Assembly (NCBI RefSeq): GCF_001314995.1 | Contig: NZ_CP012938.1 | Span: forward strand, 4,898,001-4,962,000 | Reading direction: 5' to 3' | Source of the DNA: Bacteroides ovatus | GTDB taxonomy: Bacteria > Bacteroidota > Bacteroidia > Bacteroidales > Bacteroidaceae | Length of the DNA: 64,000 bases | In this document: one piece after another, positions 1 through 8,883 of the stretch | Position numbering within the stretch: position 1 is the first letter of the stretch | Layout: each line of letters begins with the position of its first letter | Notes under the pieces: generated by a model | The model's database searches: none | Seen by the model: only the letters and a program-made list of their open reading frames with translations | Told to the model about the DNA's origin: nothing | Made by a program: the position numbers and the translations under genes

Positions 1-656
1 TGATAAAGGATTGTAAGGTAAAAGGTAATGTGGTACTGACTGTTGCCGGTGGTAAAGTAAATGCTGGTGGATTGGCAGGTGTGAACGGATGGTGGTCTAA
101 GGCACAAATACAAGGTTCTTCGATTGACAAGGAGGTATCCTTTGTATATAGAGGTAATGGTGAAGGTGCCATCGGAGGACTTGTGGGTTGGAATGTTCAG
201 GGAACCATAACTGGCTGTTATTCTTTGATGACTATTACTGCATTTACAGCTGTGAATGCCGGTGGTCTGGTGGGAGGAAACGAAGGACCTGTAACCGCTT
301 CGTTTGCTGCTAGTGAAATAGTGGCCAAAGCGTCCGGAAATATTGGCGGTTTGGTGAAAAATGGTGGAACTTTGACAGGATGTTATTCAACTTCTGTGCT
401 TTCTGGCACTGCTTCTGTTACCATTTGTGGAATATCAACGGGATCAGTGACAGCAAACGAATGTTATTTTATGTCCGACGGAGTTTCGAATCCGGGTGGA
501 AACTTACCAACTTCAACTAAGGTAAGCGATGCTGCTGCCCTGATTGATAAAATTGCATCCATGAATCAAGCGATAGCTGGCTCTGGTTACAAGTATGTTG
601 AAAATACAGGAACCGACAGTGCCAGAGTACCTTTACTCATTCAACCGGATGAATAA
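1..656 (+). CDS. GLUG-repeat surface protein, C-terminal part (5' end outside window)
   Basis: The frame is open to the left edge (first full codon at base 3), so this is the last ~218 residues of a larger protein. A GTG at 30 is not a credible start. Glycine-rich units recur, such as GGLAGVNGW, GGLVGWNVQGTITGCYS, GGLVGGNEGPVT and GGLVKNGGTLTGCYS. This is the GLUG pattern of secreted adhesin or peptidase-like surface proteins, which fold as repetitive beta structure. The CYS/CYF at the end of several units is also typical. A non-repetitive tail follows. No catalytic motif is visible. The role (surface binding or adhesion) is inferred only from the repeat type, and the N-terminal signal and any anchor lie outside the window. 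Confidence 0.7.
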   Translation, partial: IKDCKVKGNVVLTVAGGKVNAGGLAGVNGWWSKAQIQGSSIDKEVSFVYRGNGEGAIGGLVGWNVQGTITGCYSLMTITAFTAVNAGGLVGGNEGPVTASFAASEIVAKASGNIGGLVKNGGTLTGCYSTSVLSGTASVTICGISTGSVTANECYFMSDGVSNPGGNLPTSTKVSDAAALIDKIASMNQAIAGSGYKYVENTGTDSARVPLLIQPDE

Positions 657-676
657 TAACTGACAGGTATTAGTTT

Positions 677-730
677 GAATCCCCTTATTTATCCTTGTTT
701 TGTATATGAAGAGGACAAATAGGGGGATTC
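677..730. repeat. Inverted repeat, possible terminator of the GLUG gene
   Basis: Arms 677-690 and 717-730 are complementary over 14 bases with one mismatch, and TCCT/AGGA extends the stem inward. There is no clear T-run, so intrinsic termination is only possible. It lies just upstream of the GH2 promoter. Confidence 0.35.
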
Positions 731-745
731 GTATCTGGAATATAC

Positions 746-753
746 TATCTTTG
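746..753 (+). promoter_or_regulatory. Promoter -7 element for the GH2 gene
   Basis: TATCTTTG matches the Bacteroides housekeeping -7 consensus TAnnTTTG. Transcription would start near 760. This places the real start codon at 822 rather than the earlier in-frame TTG-type codon. No good -33 TTTG is seen. Confidence 0.6.
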
Positions 754-821
754 TGTGTCGAAGACATCTTTGGGTTGATTGCGACATACAACATGACATT
801 CATCGTAAAATAAAACTTTAT

Positions 822-3461
822 ATGAGACGAATCTTTGTTAGCTTACTGCTTTTATCTCTGTTTTTTATGGGCTATGCCCATGAGCCGGAATTTTCAACAG
901 CCGGTTTCTTCCGGTTGCCGGATACCGGGCGTGATGTGTACTCGATGAATCCTGCCTGGCGTTTTTATAAAGGAAGTGCGGTGGGTGCCGAAGCAAAAGA
1001 ATTTAACGACAAAGCCTGGCAGGTGGTGTCTTTACCTAATGGTATTGAGTATCTTCCTACTGAGGCTAGTGGTTGCATCAATTATCAGGGGGAAGTATGG
1101 TATCGTAAACACTTTACTCCATCCGAAGCATTGAAAGGAAAGAAACTGTTTCTCCACTTTGAAGCCATTATGGGTAAAAGTAAGATTTATGTAAACGGTA
1201 AATTATTGGCAGAGCACTTTGGAGGCTATCTTCCCGTATCGGTAGATGTGACTGATGCATTGAAGTGGGGAGAGGACAATGTGATTGCGGTGTGGGCTGA
1301 TAATAGCGACGATCCGACCTATGCGCCTGGAAAACCACAAGATGTGTTAGATTATGCCTACTTGGGAGGTATTTATCGGGATTGCTGGCTGATTGCACAT
1401 AATTATGTGTTTATCACGGATCCGAATTACGAGAACGAAATAGCAGGAGGCGGACTGTTTATTGCCACCGATCGTGTATCGGAGCAATCGACAGATATTC
1501 TCTTGAAAGCGCATATACGTAATGAAGACAAACAGGGCTTTGCAGGAAAAATTTCCTATTCTTTAGTAGACCGTGCAGGAAAAGAAGTGGCATCGTCAGA
1601 TGTGAAACTGAATATCCGTAAAGGGACTGCGACAAGTCATAATGGAAAGATGAAAGTGAAGCAGCCGCATTTATGGACTCCTGAATCACCTTATCTGTAT
1701 AATCTGTGTGTGCGTATTTATGATAAGAATGGAAATGTAGTAGATGGTTATCGTCGTCGTGTCGGTATCCGTAGTATCGAATTTAAGGGAAAAGATGGCT
1801 TCTGGCTGAATGGAAAACCTTATGGTAAACCTTTGATGGGAGCTAATCGGCATCAGGATTTTGCAGTTGTAGGAAATGCGGTTGCCAATAGTATTCACTG
1901 GCGTGACGCCAAGAAACTGAAAGATTTGGGGCTGGAAGTAATCCGTAATGCACATTGTCCGCAAGATCCTGCTTTTATGGATGCTTGTGATGAACTTGGT
2001 CTGTTTGTTATCGTGAATACTCCGGGATGGCAATTCTGGAATAACGAACCCATTTTTGCCAAACGGGTTTATAATGATATACGTAATATGGTTCGTCGTG
2101 ACCGTAACCATCCTTGTGTATGGCTGTGGGAACCGATCTTGAATGAAACATGGTATCCGGAAGATTTTGCCGGGCGTGTGAAAGGGATTGTTGATGAGGA
2201 ATATCCTTATCCGTCCTGCTATTCCGGTTGTGATGTGCAAGCCAAGGGCTCGCAATATTTTCCGGTACAGTTTGCCCATCCGATGGATCTTTCAAAACGT
2301 GATCCTAAAATTACATATTTTACACGCGAGTGGGGAGATAATGTCGATGATTGGAGTTCGCACAATTCTCCAAGTCGCACAGCCCGTAACTGGGGAGAAC
2401 AGCCTATGCTTATACAGGCTGCTCATTACGCTTCTCCTTATTATAATTACATTTGCTATGATGGTTTGTATAAAGAGTCTCCCTGCCATGTGGGCGGATG
2501 CTTGTGGCATTCGTTCGATCATCAGCGGGGATACCATCCGGACCCGTTCTATGGTGGATTGATGGATGTATTCCGTCAGCCTAAGTATTCCTATTATATG
2601 TTTAAGGCGCAACGTCCGGCTGTCGTTTCCGAGAGTTTGGCAGAAAGCGGACCGATGGTTTATATCGCTCACGAGATGACACCGTTCTCAAGCAGAGATG
2701 TAACGGTGTATTCCAACTGCGATGAAGTTCGTTTGACTGTGAATAAAGATGGGCAAACTTATACCTATAAAAAAGACAAGACACGAAAAGGAATGCCTTC
2801 TCCGGTAATAACTTTCCCCGGGATATTTGACTTTATGGTTGATAAGAAGATGACTCGTGAAAAGCATGATGCGGACGTCTATTTCCTGGCAGAGGGACTG
2901 ATGGATGGCAAGGTGGTGGCTACACATAAAGTAATGCCCGCCCGCCGTGCAGAACAGATTCGTTTGAGAGTAGACAACGAAGGAATCGGACTGCGTGCTG
3001 ATGGATCTGATTTTGTTACTGTTGTGGCAGAAATCACAGATAAGAATGGAAATGTAAAGCGTTTGAATAATTATTATATCAAGTTCTTTGTAGAAGGAGA
3101 GGGACGTATTTTGGGCGGAGCTAATGTATTGGCAAATCCTGCTCCGGTGAAATGGGGCAGTGCTCCCGTATTGATCCAGTCGACCACGACTCCCGGAAAG
3201 ATTAAGGTAAGAGCCAGTGTTTTGTTTGAGGGATCACAGATGCCCGTAAGCGGTGAACTGGAACTAACATCTTCCGCTCCAATGTATCCATTGATATTTG
3301 ATAAGAAAGAAGAAGCGTTGCCTAAGCCATCCGAATCGTTCTCCATGGACAAGAAGAGTGATGCTGAACTGGAGTTGGAACGCCGCCGTCGTGAACTGAA
3401 TGAATTAAAACTGAAAGAAGTGGAGCAACAACAGACAGATTTCGGTGAGAAAGTAGATTAA
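822..3461 (+). CDS. Secreted glycoside hydrolase family 2 enzyme (beta-galactosidase/beta-glucuronidase-like)
   Basis: The 879-residue protein starts at ATG 822, chosen because a signal peptide (MRRIFVSLLLLSLFFMGYA) follows and the promoter sits at 746-753. The order is typical of GH2: an N-terminal jelly-roll sugar-binding domain (~50-195), an Ig-like domain (~205-320), then a TIM barrel. The barrel contains the GANRHQDF segment, WEPILNETW with the likely acid/base Glu near residue 442, and YFTREWGD with the likely nucleophile Glu near 503. A C-terminal bacterial Ig-like region (~720-840) follows. The last ~45 residues are a charged, probably coiled-coil tail (ELELERRRRELNELKLKEVE), which is unusual for the family. 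It acts outside the inner membrane on a beta-linked glycan; the substrate cannot be told. It appears monocistronic, with its own promoter and terminator. Confidence 0.85.
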   Translation: MRRIFVSLLLLSLFFMGYAHEPEFSTAGFFRLPDTGRDVYSMNPAWRFYKGSAVGAEAKEFNDKAWQVVSLPNGIEYLPTEASGCINYQGEVWYRKHFTPSEALKGKKLFLHFEAIMGKSKIYVNGKLLAEHFGGYLPVSVDVTDALKWGEDNVIAVWADNSDDPTYAPGKPQDVLDYAYLGGIYRDCWLIAHNYVFITDPNYENEIAGGGLFIATDRVSEQSTDILLKAHIRNEDKQGFAGKISYSLVDRAGKEVASSDVKLNIRKGTATSHNGKMKVKQPHLWTPESPYLYNLCVRIYDKNGNVVDGYRRRVGIRSIEFKGKDGFWLNGKPYGKPLMGANRHQDFAVVGNAVANSIHWRDAKKLKDLGLEVIRNAHCPQDPAFMDACDELGLFVIVNTPGWQFWNNEPIFAKRVYNDIRNMVRRDRNHPCVWLWEPILNETWYPEDFAGRVKGIVDEEYPYPSCYSGCDVQAKGSQYFPVQFAHPMDLSKRDPKITYFTREWGDNVDDWSSHNSPSRTARNWGEQPMLIQAAHYASPYYNYICYDGLYKESPCHVGGCLWHSFDHQRGYHPDPFYGGLMDVFRQPKYSYYMFKAQRPAVVSESLAESGPMVYIAHEMTPFSSRDVTVYSNCDEVRLTVNKDGQTYTYKKDKTRKGMPSPVITFPGIFDFMVDKKMTREKHDADVYFLAEGLMDGKVVATHKVMPARRAEQIRLRVDNEGIGLRADGSDFVTVVAEITDKNGNVKRLNNYYIKFFVEGEGRILGGANVLANPAPVKWGSAPVLIQSTTTPGKIKVRASVLFEGSQMPVSGELELTSSAPMYPLIFDKKEEALPKPSESFSMDKKSDAELELERRRRELNELKLKEVEQQQTDFGEKVD

Positions 3462-3539
3462 GACTACTCATTACAACAATTTACTGTTCCGGTGTGTTTT
3501 TTAGTAACCGGAGATAGAGAGTAAATGATATATTCTTTA

Positions 3540-3571
3540 GGCACGGGATACGCATTCCGTGCCTAATTTTT
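3540..3571 (+). terminator. Intrinsic terminator after the GH2 gene
   Basis: Stem GGCACGG (3540-3546) pairs with CCGTGCC (3557-3563), followed by a T-rich run (TAATTTTTT). Confidence 0.75.
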
Positions 3572-3591
3572 TATGTTTCATTTTTTATCTC

Positions 3592-3599
3592 TATCTTTG
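3592..3599 (+). promoter_or_regulatory. Promoter -7 element for the DUF59 gene
   Basis: TATCTTTG lies 24 bases before the start codon at 3623 and fits TAnnTTTG. Confidence 0.6.
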
Positions 3600-3622
3600 C
3601 GATACATAATAAATAAGGACGT

Positions 3623-3934
3623 ATGGAAAAAATTGAAATAGAAGAGAAGATTGTAGCTATGCTAAAGACAGTGTACGATCCGGAGATTCCGGTCAATGTA
3701 TACGATCTTGGACTGATTTATAAGATTGACGTCTCCGATAGTGGAGAAGCGGCACTCGATATGACGCTGACAGCTCCCAATTGTCCGGCTGCTGATTTTA
3801 TTATGGAGGATATTCGCCAAAAAGTGGAGTCAGTAGAAGGAGTGAATTCCGCCACCATCAATCTGGTCTTCGAACCTGAATGGGATAAAGACATGATGAG
3901 TGAAGAAGCCAAATTGGAATTAGGTTTTCTTTAA
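3623..3934 (+). CDS. MIP18/DUF59-family iron-sulfur cluster assembly factor
   Basis: This 103-residue protein is a single DUF59 (MIP18, SufT/PaaD-like) domain. Signatures are the N-terminal VYDPEIPVNVYDLGLIYKI, the central TLTAPNCPAAD with the conserved Cys near residue 51, and the C-terminal FEPEWDKDMMSEEAKLELGF. Family members help assemble or deliver Fe-S clusters in the cytoplasm. The length is normal for a stand-alone member. It has its own promoter and stands 72 bp before lpxH, so co-transcription is possible. A dedicated target enzyme is not suggested by the neighbours. Confidence 0.85.
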   Translation: MEKIEIEEKIVAMLKTVYDPEIPVNVYDLGLIYKIDVSDSGEAALDMTLTAPNCPAADFIMEDIRQKVESVEGVNSATINLVFEPEWDKDMMSEEAKLELGFL

Positions 3935-4006
3935 TCGTTCTATGTCAGGCAGTGCTCTGATTTTATAAGTTGTAATTCGTTATTAGATCTCGTAACTGGT
4001 AATTAA

Positions 4007-4771
4007 ATGAAGAACATTTATTTTCTTTCCGATGCACATCTTGGTTCTCGTGCTATTGAGCACGGGCGTACTCAAGAACGGCGTTTGGTGAACTTCCTCG
4101 ATAGTATAAAGCATAAGGCTTCCGCCATTTATCTACTGGGAGATATGTTCGACTTCTGGTATGAATTCCGGCTGGTAGTTCCTAAGGGGTACACCCGTTT
4201 CTTGGGGAAGCTCTCCGAACTAACAGATATGGGTGTAGAGGTGCATTTTTTTATAGGTAATCATGACATCTGGTGTGGAGACTATCTCACCAAAGAGTGT
4301 GGTGTCATCATGCATCGCGAACCATTGACTACTGAAATCTACGGAAAGGAGTTTTATCTTGCTCATGGTGACGGCTTGGGTGATCCGGATAAGAAGTTCA
4401 AGCTACTTCGTTCGATGTTCCACAGCAAAACTTTGCAAACGATGTTTTCTGCTATTCATCCCCGCTGGAGTGTTGAATTGGGTTTAACATGGGCTAAGCA
4501 CAGCCGACAAAAACGGGCGGACGGAAAGGAACCGGATTATATGGGAGAAAACAAGGAACACTTGGTACTATATACCAAAGACTACTTGAAAAGCCATCCC
4601 AATATCAACTTCTTTATTTACGGACATCGTCACATTGAACTGGATTTGATGTTGAGCGCCACCTCCCGTGTGTTGATTTTGGGAGACTGGATTAACTTCT
4701 TCTCTTATGCCGTGTTTGACGGAGAGAATCTCTTTTTGGAAGAGTATATCGAGGGAGAGACACAGGTCTAA
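4007..4771 (+). CDS. lpxH: UDP-2,3-diacylglucosamine diphosphatase
   Basis: This 254-residue metallophosphoesterase carries the ordered metal-binding motifs SDAHLGS (residue ~8), LGDMFDFWYEF (~45), GNHDIW (~85), LAHGDGLG (~119) and YGHRHIE (~200). The GDMFDFW and HGDGLGDPD segments are characteristic of LpxH-type enzymes. These hydrolyse UDP-2,3-diacylglucosamine to lipid X in lipid A synthesis at the inner-membrane face. There is no signal peptide, as expected. The gene ends at a strong bidirectional terminator shared with the convergent amylase gene. Confidence 0.85.
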   Translation: MKNIYFLSDAHLGSRAIEHGRTQERRLVNFLDSIKHKASAIYLLGDMFDFWYEFRLVVPKGYTRFLGKLSELTDMGVEVHFFIGNHDIWCGDYLTKECGVIMHREPLTTEIYGKEFYLAHGDGLGDPDKKFKLLRSMFHSKTLQTMFSAIHPRWSVELGLTWAKHSRQKRADGKEPDYMGENKEHLVLYTKDYLKSHPNINFFIYGHRHIELDLMLSATSRVLILGDWINFFSYAVFDGENLFLEEYIEGETQV

Positions 4772-4823
4772 TTATGTTTCAACAAAATAAAAGGTCAGGC
4801 ATAATACGGAACAAAATATAAAA

Positions 4824-4875
4824 CAAGGGCACAAAGAAGTAGCAGAAAAATAACCTGCCATCTTTGTGCCTTTGT
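4824..4875. terminator. Bidirectional terminator between lpxH and the sus operon
   Basis: GGCACAAAGA (4828-4837) pairs perfectly with TCTTTGTGCC (4861-4870). Flanking CAA/TTTG lengthens the stem to about 14 bp with one mismatch. It separates the convergent lpxH and sus amylase genes. Confidence 0.65.
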
Positions 4876-4936
4876 CGTTAGAGAATCTTCAATGCTTATT
4901 AGTTAAATCTTCCTTTCTGCTCAAAACACCCGCTCG

Positions 4937-7213
4937 TTATTCGGCAAAGTTGGTGTATAAGCGGAACTCGTGTGCAGGAACACTGATCTTTTTTTCTCCC
5001 TCCACGGGATTCCCATTTTCCAGATATAGATACCATGTACCTTCAGGAATAGTATAATCGATAGATGCATTGGTGAAATTCGCATACACATGAAGTTGTT
5101 TCCCATTCACAGCTTTCAATGTCAGTGTACGTCCATTATCCCAATCATTATAACTGACTTTCCAGGTAAATTGAGAAGAAGCGTTGAATAAATCGGAGTG
5201 TGTTGTCCGTAGAGTGATTAGTTTTGTATAAATATCTACCAAGCTTTTACGCTCTGTCTGATATTCCCAAAGGACTGGTTTCTTTCCGGTACGTCCATTT
5301 TCGTCTATTGAAATATCATACCCCATTTCGCCGAATTGCCAAAGCATTTTCGGACCTGGAACCGTAAAGAAGAATGCGGCGTTGGATGATAACTGTTTGA
5401 GCCGTTCGGACAGGTTGGTTTTTAAGGCTCCATTTCCGTATTCAATCTGTTTATAGGCACACCGCTCTTCGTCATGACTTTCCATATAGCCCACAAATTG
5501 ATTCGGACGGGTGGTGTCATATAATCCGGAGAAATCACTATTATCTTTCCAGCCCATAGCCGACTGACAATAAGAATGGTTCATATTCCTCCAAAAATGA
5601 ATTCCTTCTGTGGCTAAAGTTGTTTCTTCATTTGCACAGAAATGTTCCATGGTAACCATTGCATCTTCTTTGACAGCTTTTACGGCTTCGTAGTATTCTT
5701 TCAGTACTGATACACGAGCAGGGTCGGTTGCCGCCAAATCATCATCACCTGTTGTCTGTTTCTGTGTGAAACCTTTGGTGAAATCGAAACGGAAACCGTC
5801 GATGTGGTAAGTATCTAACAGATATTTCAGGTTGCGTTTGACAAAAGCTTTTGTTTGTTCTGAAGTGTGATTGAAATCATCCGGTGAAAAAACATACTTC
5901 TGATGCGGTGTTACAGCGTTCAGCCATGGATTCTTAGTGGAAGGGCGGTTATTAAACGTATCCCAGTACATACGGGCAAACGGATTATCATTGTTCGTAT
6001 GGTTGTAGACTACATCGAAAATAACGGCGATTCCATTCTGATGGCAGGCGTCAATAAAAGCTTTATATTCATTTTGAGTTCCATACGAGGCATCCAGTGC
6101 AAAGTATAGTCCGGTGTTGTATCCCCAACTGTCATTACCTGCAAATTCTTGTACAGGCATCAGTTCGATAGCATCTATTCCCAGTTCTTTTAAGTAAGGC
6201 AGCTTTTCCATTGCTCCTGCCAGATTTCCACTGGAAGTAAAATCCCGCAACAAGAGCTCATAGATAACCGGATTTTCTTTATTCTTCATCTCAAATTCTC
6301 CGGCACTCCATTGATAGGGTTGTGGGTTTGTGCTTACGACTGATACGTAAGGTGCTTGTGCGCCAGTGGGAAAGTTGGTATCCACTCCCTTTTCCAATGC
6401 TTGCTCACAATAAGGATCGCACAAGTAAGTACCGCCATCCGAAGCACTGTACACAAAGTACTGGAACTGTGTTTCACCGGCAGTCAATTCCTCCAGAGTG
6501 ATCCACCAGCAATGGTTTGTTTCGTCATATTTCATCATGTAGCGACTATCCAGTTTCCAGTTGTTGAAATTACCTGTTACAAATACACAATCTTTATGAC
6601 CGCCCTGACTGTCCTTATCATATAATACAAGCATTATCGAAGTGGCCGAATGGATATGAATACCCTCTTTTTCTTCTCCGGATATGGGGAGAGGGGCTTT
6701 TTGCGGTTCTTCCCAGATAAATCCGTTTTGACTATCTTCTACTAAAGTTGCGTAATCGTAGGTTTGTTGGCTACCTTCCGCATCACGTACAATCAGGTTA
6801 ATGGTCTGTAAGGGAGTAGATGGAGCAACAGAATAGAAATGGCGGATAGATGAGGAAAGGGTGATACTCCACACATTGTCCTTTGTCTTTTTCAGTCTGT
6901 ATTTATTCTGATTATCTCCCCATGTAGGTGCACCTGTCCAGTTTGCTCCTGTTCCGGAGTGTAAGTACAAGTCGTCAGCGTAACCATAGAAGTTACTTCC
7001 TTCGGGTGCTTTGAAGGTGATAGTCAGTGGTTCATCCGCTTTAGGAATAGCCGGATCAAAATTAAATCCGTCGTGGAGAACTTGTTCTTCCGGGGCAGGA
7101 TCAGTTCCGGACGAAGGACGCTCGCCCGGCATCAACGGATCATCATCTGAACAAGCTCCAAAGCTGTTGAGTATCAGCAATAAAAGGAGCCAAATATATT
7201 TAAAGTCTTTCAT
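4937..7213 (-). CDS. susG: Outer-surface alpha-amylase of the Sus system (SusG position; GH13 with N-terminal starch-binding modules)
   Basis: This 758-residue surface lipoprotein has a hydrophobic leader ending FGAC, with Cys21 followed by acidic SDDD, a typical Bacteroides surface-export signal. The start at 7213 is used because an upstream in-frame codon would add 27 residues without a signal peptide. Layout: an all-beta N-terminal module (~45-170), a CBM48-like domain (~185-295, FVTGNFNNWK), then an uninterrupted GH13 barrel (~310-680) with DVVYNHT, GFRFDF (nucleophile Asp477), TMEHF (acid/base Glu523) and ESHDEE (Asp581), and a C-terminal beta domain. It cuts starch at the cell surface for SusCD. 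B. thetaiotaomicron SusG instead has CBM58 inserted in the barrel; that insertion is absent here. The layout recalls the B. ovatus Sus amylase BoGH13A (CBM98-CBM48-GH13_47), so 'susG' is positional. Confidence 0.9.
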   Translation of the reverse strand: MKDFKYIWLLLLLILNSFGACSDDDPLMPGERPSSGTDPAPEEQVLHDGFNFDPAIPKADEPLTITFKAPEGSNFYGYADDLYLHSGTGANWTGAPTWGDNQNKYRLKKTKDNVWSITLSSSIRHFYSVAPSTPLQTINLIVRDAEGSQQTYDYATLVEDSQNGFIWEEPQKAPLPISGEEKEGIHIHSATSIMLVLYDKDSQGGHKDCVFVTGNFNNWKLDSRYMMKYDETNHCWWITLEELTAGETQFQYFVYSASDGGTYLCDPYCEQALEKGVDTNFPTGAQAPYVSVVSTNPQPYQWSAGEFEMKNKENPVIYELLLRDFTSSGNLAGAMEKLPYLKELGIDAIELMPVQEFAGNDSWGYNTGLYFALDASYGTQNEYKAFIDACHQNGIAVIFDVVYNHTNNDNPFARMYWDTFNNRPSTKNPWLNAVTPHQKYVFSPDDFNHTSEQTKAFVKRNLKYLLDTYHIDGFRFDFTKGFTQKQTTGDDDLAATDPARVSVLKEYYEAVKAVKEDAMVTMEHFCANEETTLATEGIHFWRNMNHSYCQSAMGWKDNSDFSGLYDTTRPNQFVGYMESHDEERCAYKQIEYGNGALKTNLSERLKQLSSNAAFFFTVPGPKMLWQFGEMGYDISIDENGRTGKKPVLWEYQTERKSLVDIYTKLITLRTTHSDLFNASSQFTWKVSYNDWDNGRTLTLKAVNGKQLHVYANFTNASIDYTIPEGTWYLYLENGNPVEGEKKISVPAHEFRLYTNFAE

Positions 7214-7280
7214 AAGCCTTATTTTAGAATTCTTCTTCCAATGTAGTGGTACTATATTTAGCTTTGAGTGTGTCAGATTT

Positions 7281-7334
7281 CGATCATATCTCAAATCTCC
7301 TCTTTCCCGAAGAGGGAGACTTGAGATATGATCG
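7281..7334 (-). promoter_or_regulatory. Long intercistronic hairpin between susF and the amylase gene
   Basis: Read on the minus strand, arms of about 24 bases (7310-7334 with 7281-7306) pair almost completely, with one G-U wobble and one bulged base around a CGGG-type loop. There is no T-run after it, so it is more likely an mRNA-processing, stability or attenuation element than a simple terminator. It ends ~68 bp before the amylase start. Confidence 0.6.
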
Positions 7335-7376
7335 TAATTGATTCTACTCGTTGTGCTGTTTAAGAGTGTCTGATAG

Positions 7377-8858
7377 TTATTCGACTTTACCTTTGCCTGT
7401 CGTAAAGTTAATATGGACTTTCTGACCGGCTTTTACATTACATTCGTAGCCAAGTTCGCTTAGATTATCCGATACGTTCTTATTCTCACGGTAAACGATA
7501 GTACCATCGCCTTCATTAGCCAGATCAAGTGTAAATTCGCTCTTCCACCAGCCTCCGGCATCTACAGCCGTAGTAGAAATACGTGCCATGCCTGTAACGG
7601 TTGCTGCCGGTGATATGAAGTCGCTTGTTTTATCGGTCGGAATCCTGAACAAGGTCGTTTCATCGCAATTCCACGAATTGTTAATCACACCTCCCAACAG
7701 GTAAACTTCCGGCAAACGGAATGAAATTGTTTTTCCTTCTGTAGTCACTGCGACAATTACCAGATACCATCCGGATTTACCAATGCCAATATTGCCTCCT
7801 GAGGATGTTAATTCGGCGAAATCAATTGCTTCCGGAGATAAGATTTCTTCGTCATAACCAAAGTCTCCTTCCCATTTTCTAACCGGAGCAAACTTGATTT
7901 GGTCTCCCGCCGTATAATATTGTATACTCCAGAACATTCCGGGAGTCTGTGTGACAGGAACCATTTCAGGAGCTACTGCCCAATCCCACCCAAGACTGTA
8001 CGGAGATCCATTGATGTACATGTGCTCGGGTAGATCCTCCTTGATTGTGTATGTATAATCTTCTACATTAATCGTAATTTTCATTTTCTTTCCGCCGGCG
8101 CAGGTGAGATTATCCGGGTCGGCTCCTTCTTTATCCCTGAAAGCCAATAATCCCGGATCCGGATCTTCTATTACTTTGGAAGCACCCAAGGCTCTTTGCC
8201 AGGCATCCGGAGCTTCTATCGCACTTCCCGGGACAATCTTGAAATCAAACTTCTCTTCCGACTCGACGACTACTGAAAAGAGATACTGATTGTCTTTGTC
8301 TACTTCGAGCTTTGTGGCTGTCGATTTGTCCATCTGCCAGCTGTTTAGATCACCTACTATATAGTATTCCGTATCCACAGCCGGAGTTGCGACCGGAGTG
8401 ATGGCAGATTGCATTTCCGGGTATTCAGTCAGTGAAGTTGCTTCACCGTTGGTTGTCATGACTACCGGTGTCAGCTTTAAAGTGACTTCGCGCTCTAAAG
8501 ATTTTTGTGACTTATACAAACTTGCCACTTTTTGGTCAAGTTCTGTCAACCTGACTTTTATATTCCCATCTTTTACTTTTGACGGTAGATTTAATATCTG
8601 CCCTTCGGCAACTAATTCTATATTACAAGCTGTGAGTGAGAAGTTTTCTGCAATCGAAGAAACAGAGGCGATTACCACAGAATCGCCCGGCTGTTCTTCA
8701 AGTTTCATACTGGCAACCGGAGTTATATCTACCATTGCAGTTATAGCTTCTTCCTGGGGATTGGACTGGGGATCAGCCCAGTCCTTAAAATCTTCATCGC
8801 AAGCGGTGAAAGCTGCCGAAGCAAGCAACAGACACGCCATATATGATAATCTTTTCAT
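7377..8858 (-). CDS. susF: SusF-like outer-membrane starch-binding lipoprotein
   Basis: This 493-residue lipoprotein has signal MKRLSYMACLLLASAAFTAC with Cys20, followed by acidic DEDFKDWADP, a surface-export signal. No enzyme motif is present. The chain reads as an N-terminal Ig-like region (~40-150) and three consecutive starch-binding beta domains (~155-275, ~280-385, ~385-493). The first starts YYIVGDLNSWQM, the second MYINGSPYSLGWDW and the third YLLGGVINNSWNCDE. The last domain is clearly paralogous to the SusE C-terminus (shared VYREN/VFREN, NVKAGQK and the final NFTTGKGKV/NFVQKTGSV). It tethers starch at the surface beside SusCD. It is in the sus operon, 25 bp after susE. Confidence 0.88.
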   Translation of the reverse strand: MKRLSYMACLLLASAAFTACDEDFKDWADPQSNPQEEAITAMVDITPVASMKLEEQPGDSVVIASVSSIAENFSLTACNIELVAEGQILNLPSKVKDGNIKVRLTELDQKVASLYKSQKSLEREVTLKLTPVVMTTNGEATSLTEYPEMQSAITPVATPAVDTEYYIVGDLNSWQMDKSTATKLEVDKDNQYLFSVVVESEEKFDFKIVPGSAIEAPDAWQRALGASKVIEDPDPGLLAFRDKEGADPDNLTCAGGKKMKITINVEDYTYTIKEDLPEHMYINGSPYSLGWDWAVAPEMVPVTQTPGMFWSIQYYTAGDQIKFAPVRKWEGDFGYDEEILSPEAIDFAELTSSGGNIGIGKSGWYLVIVAVTTEGKTISFRLPEVYLLGGVINNSWNCDETTLFRIPTDKTSDFISPAATVTGMARISTTAVDAGGWWKSEFTLDLANEGDGTIVYRENKNVSDNLSELGYECNVKAGQKVHINFTTGKGKVE

Positions 8859-8883
8859 GATATTCAGTTATTAAAGTTAACGA

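Noticed and set aside
4866..5057. 63-residue frame overlapping the end of the amylase gene
   Set aside because: It starts inside the terminator stem and is antisense to coding sequence, with no promoter or recognised domain.
7214..7294. 27-residue N-terminal extension of the surface amylase
   Set aside because: It would run into the intercistronic hairpin and place the lipoprotein signal inside the protein; ATG 7213 gives a standard lipoprotein leader.
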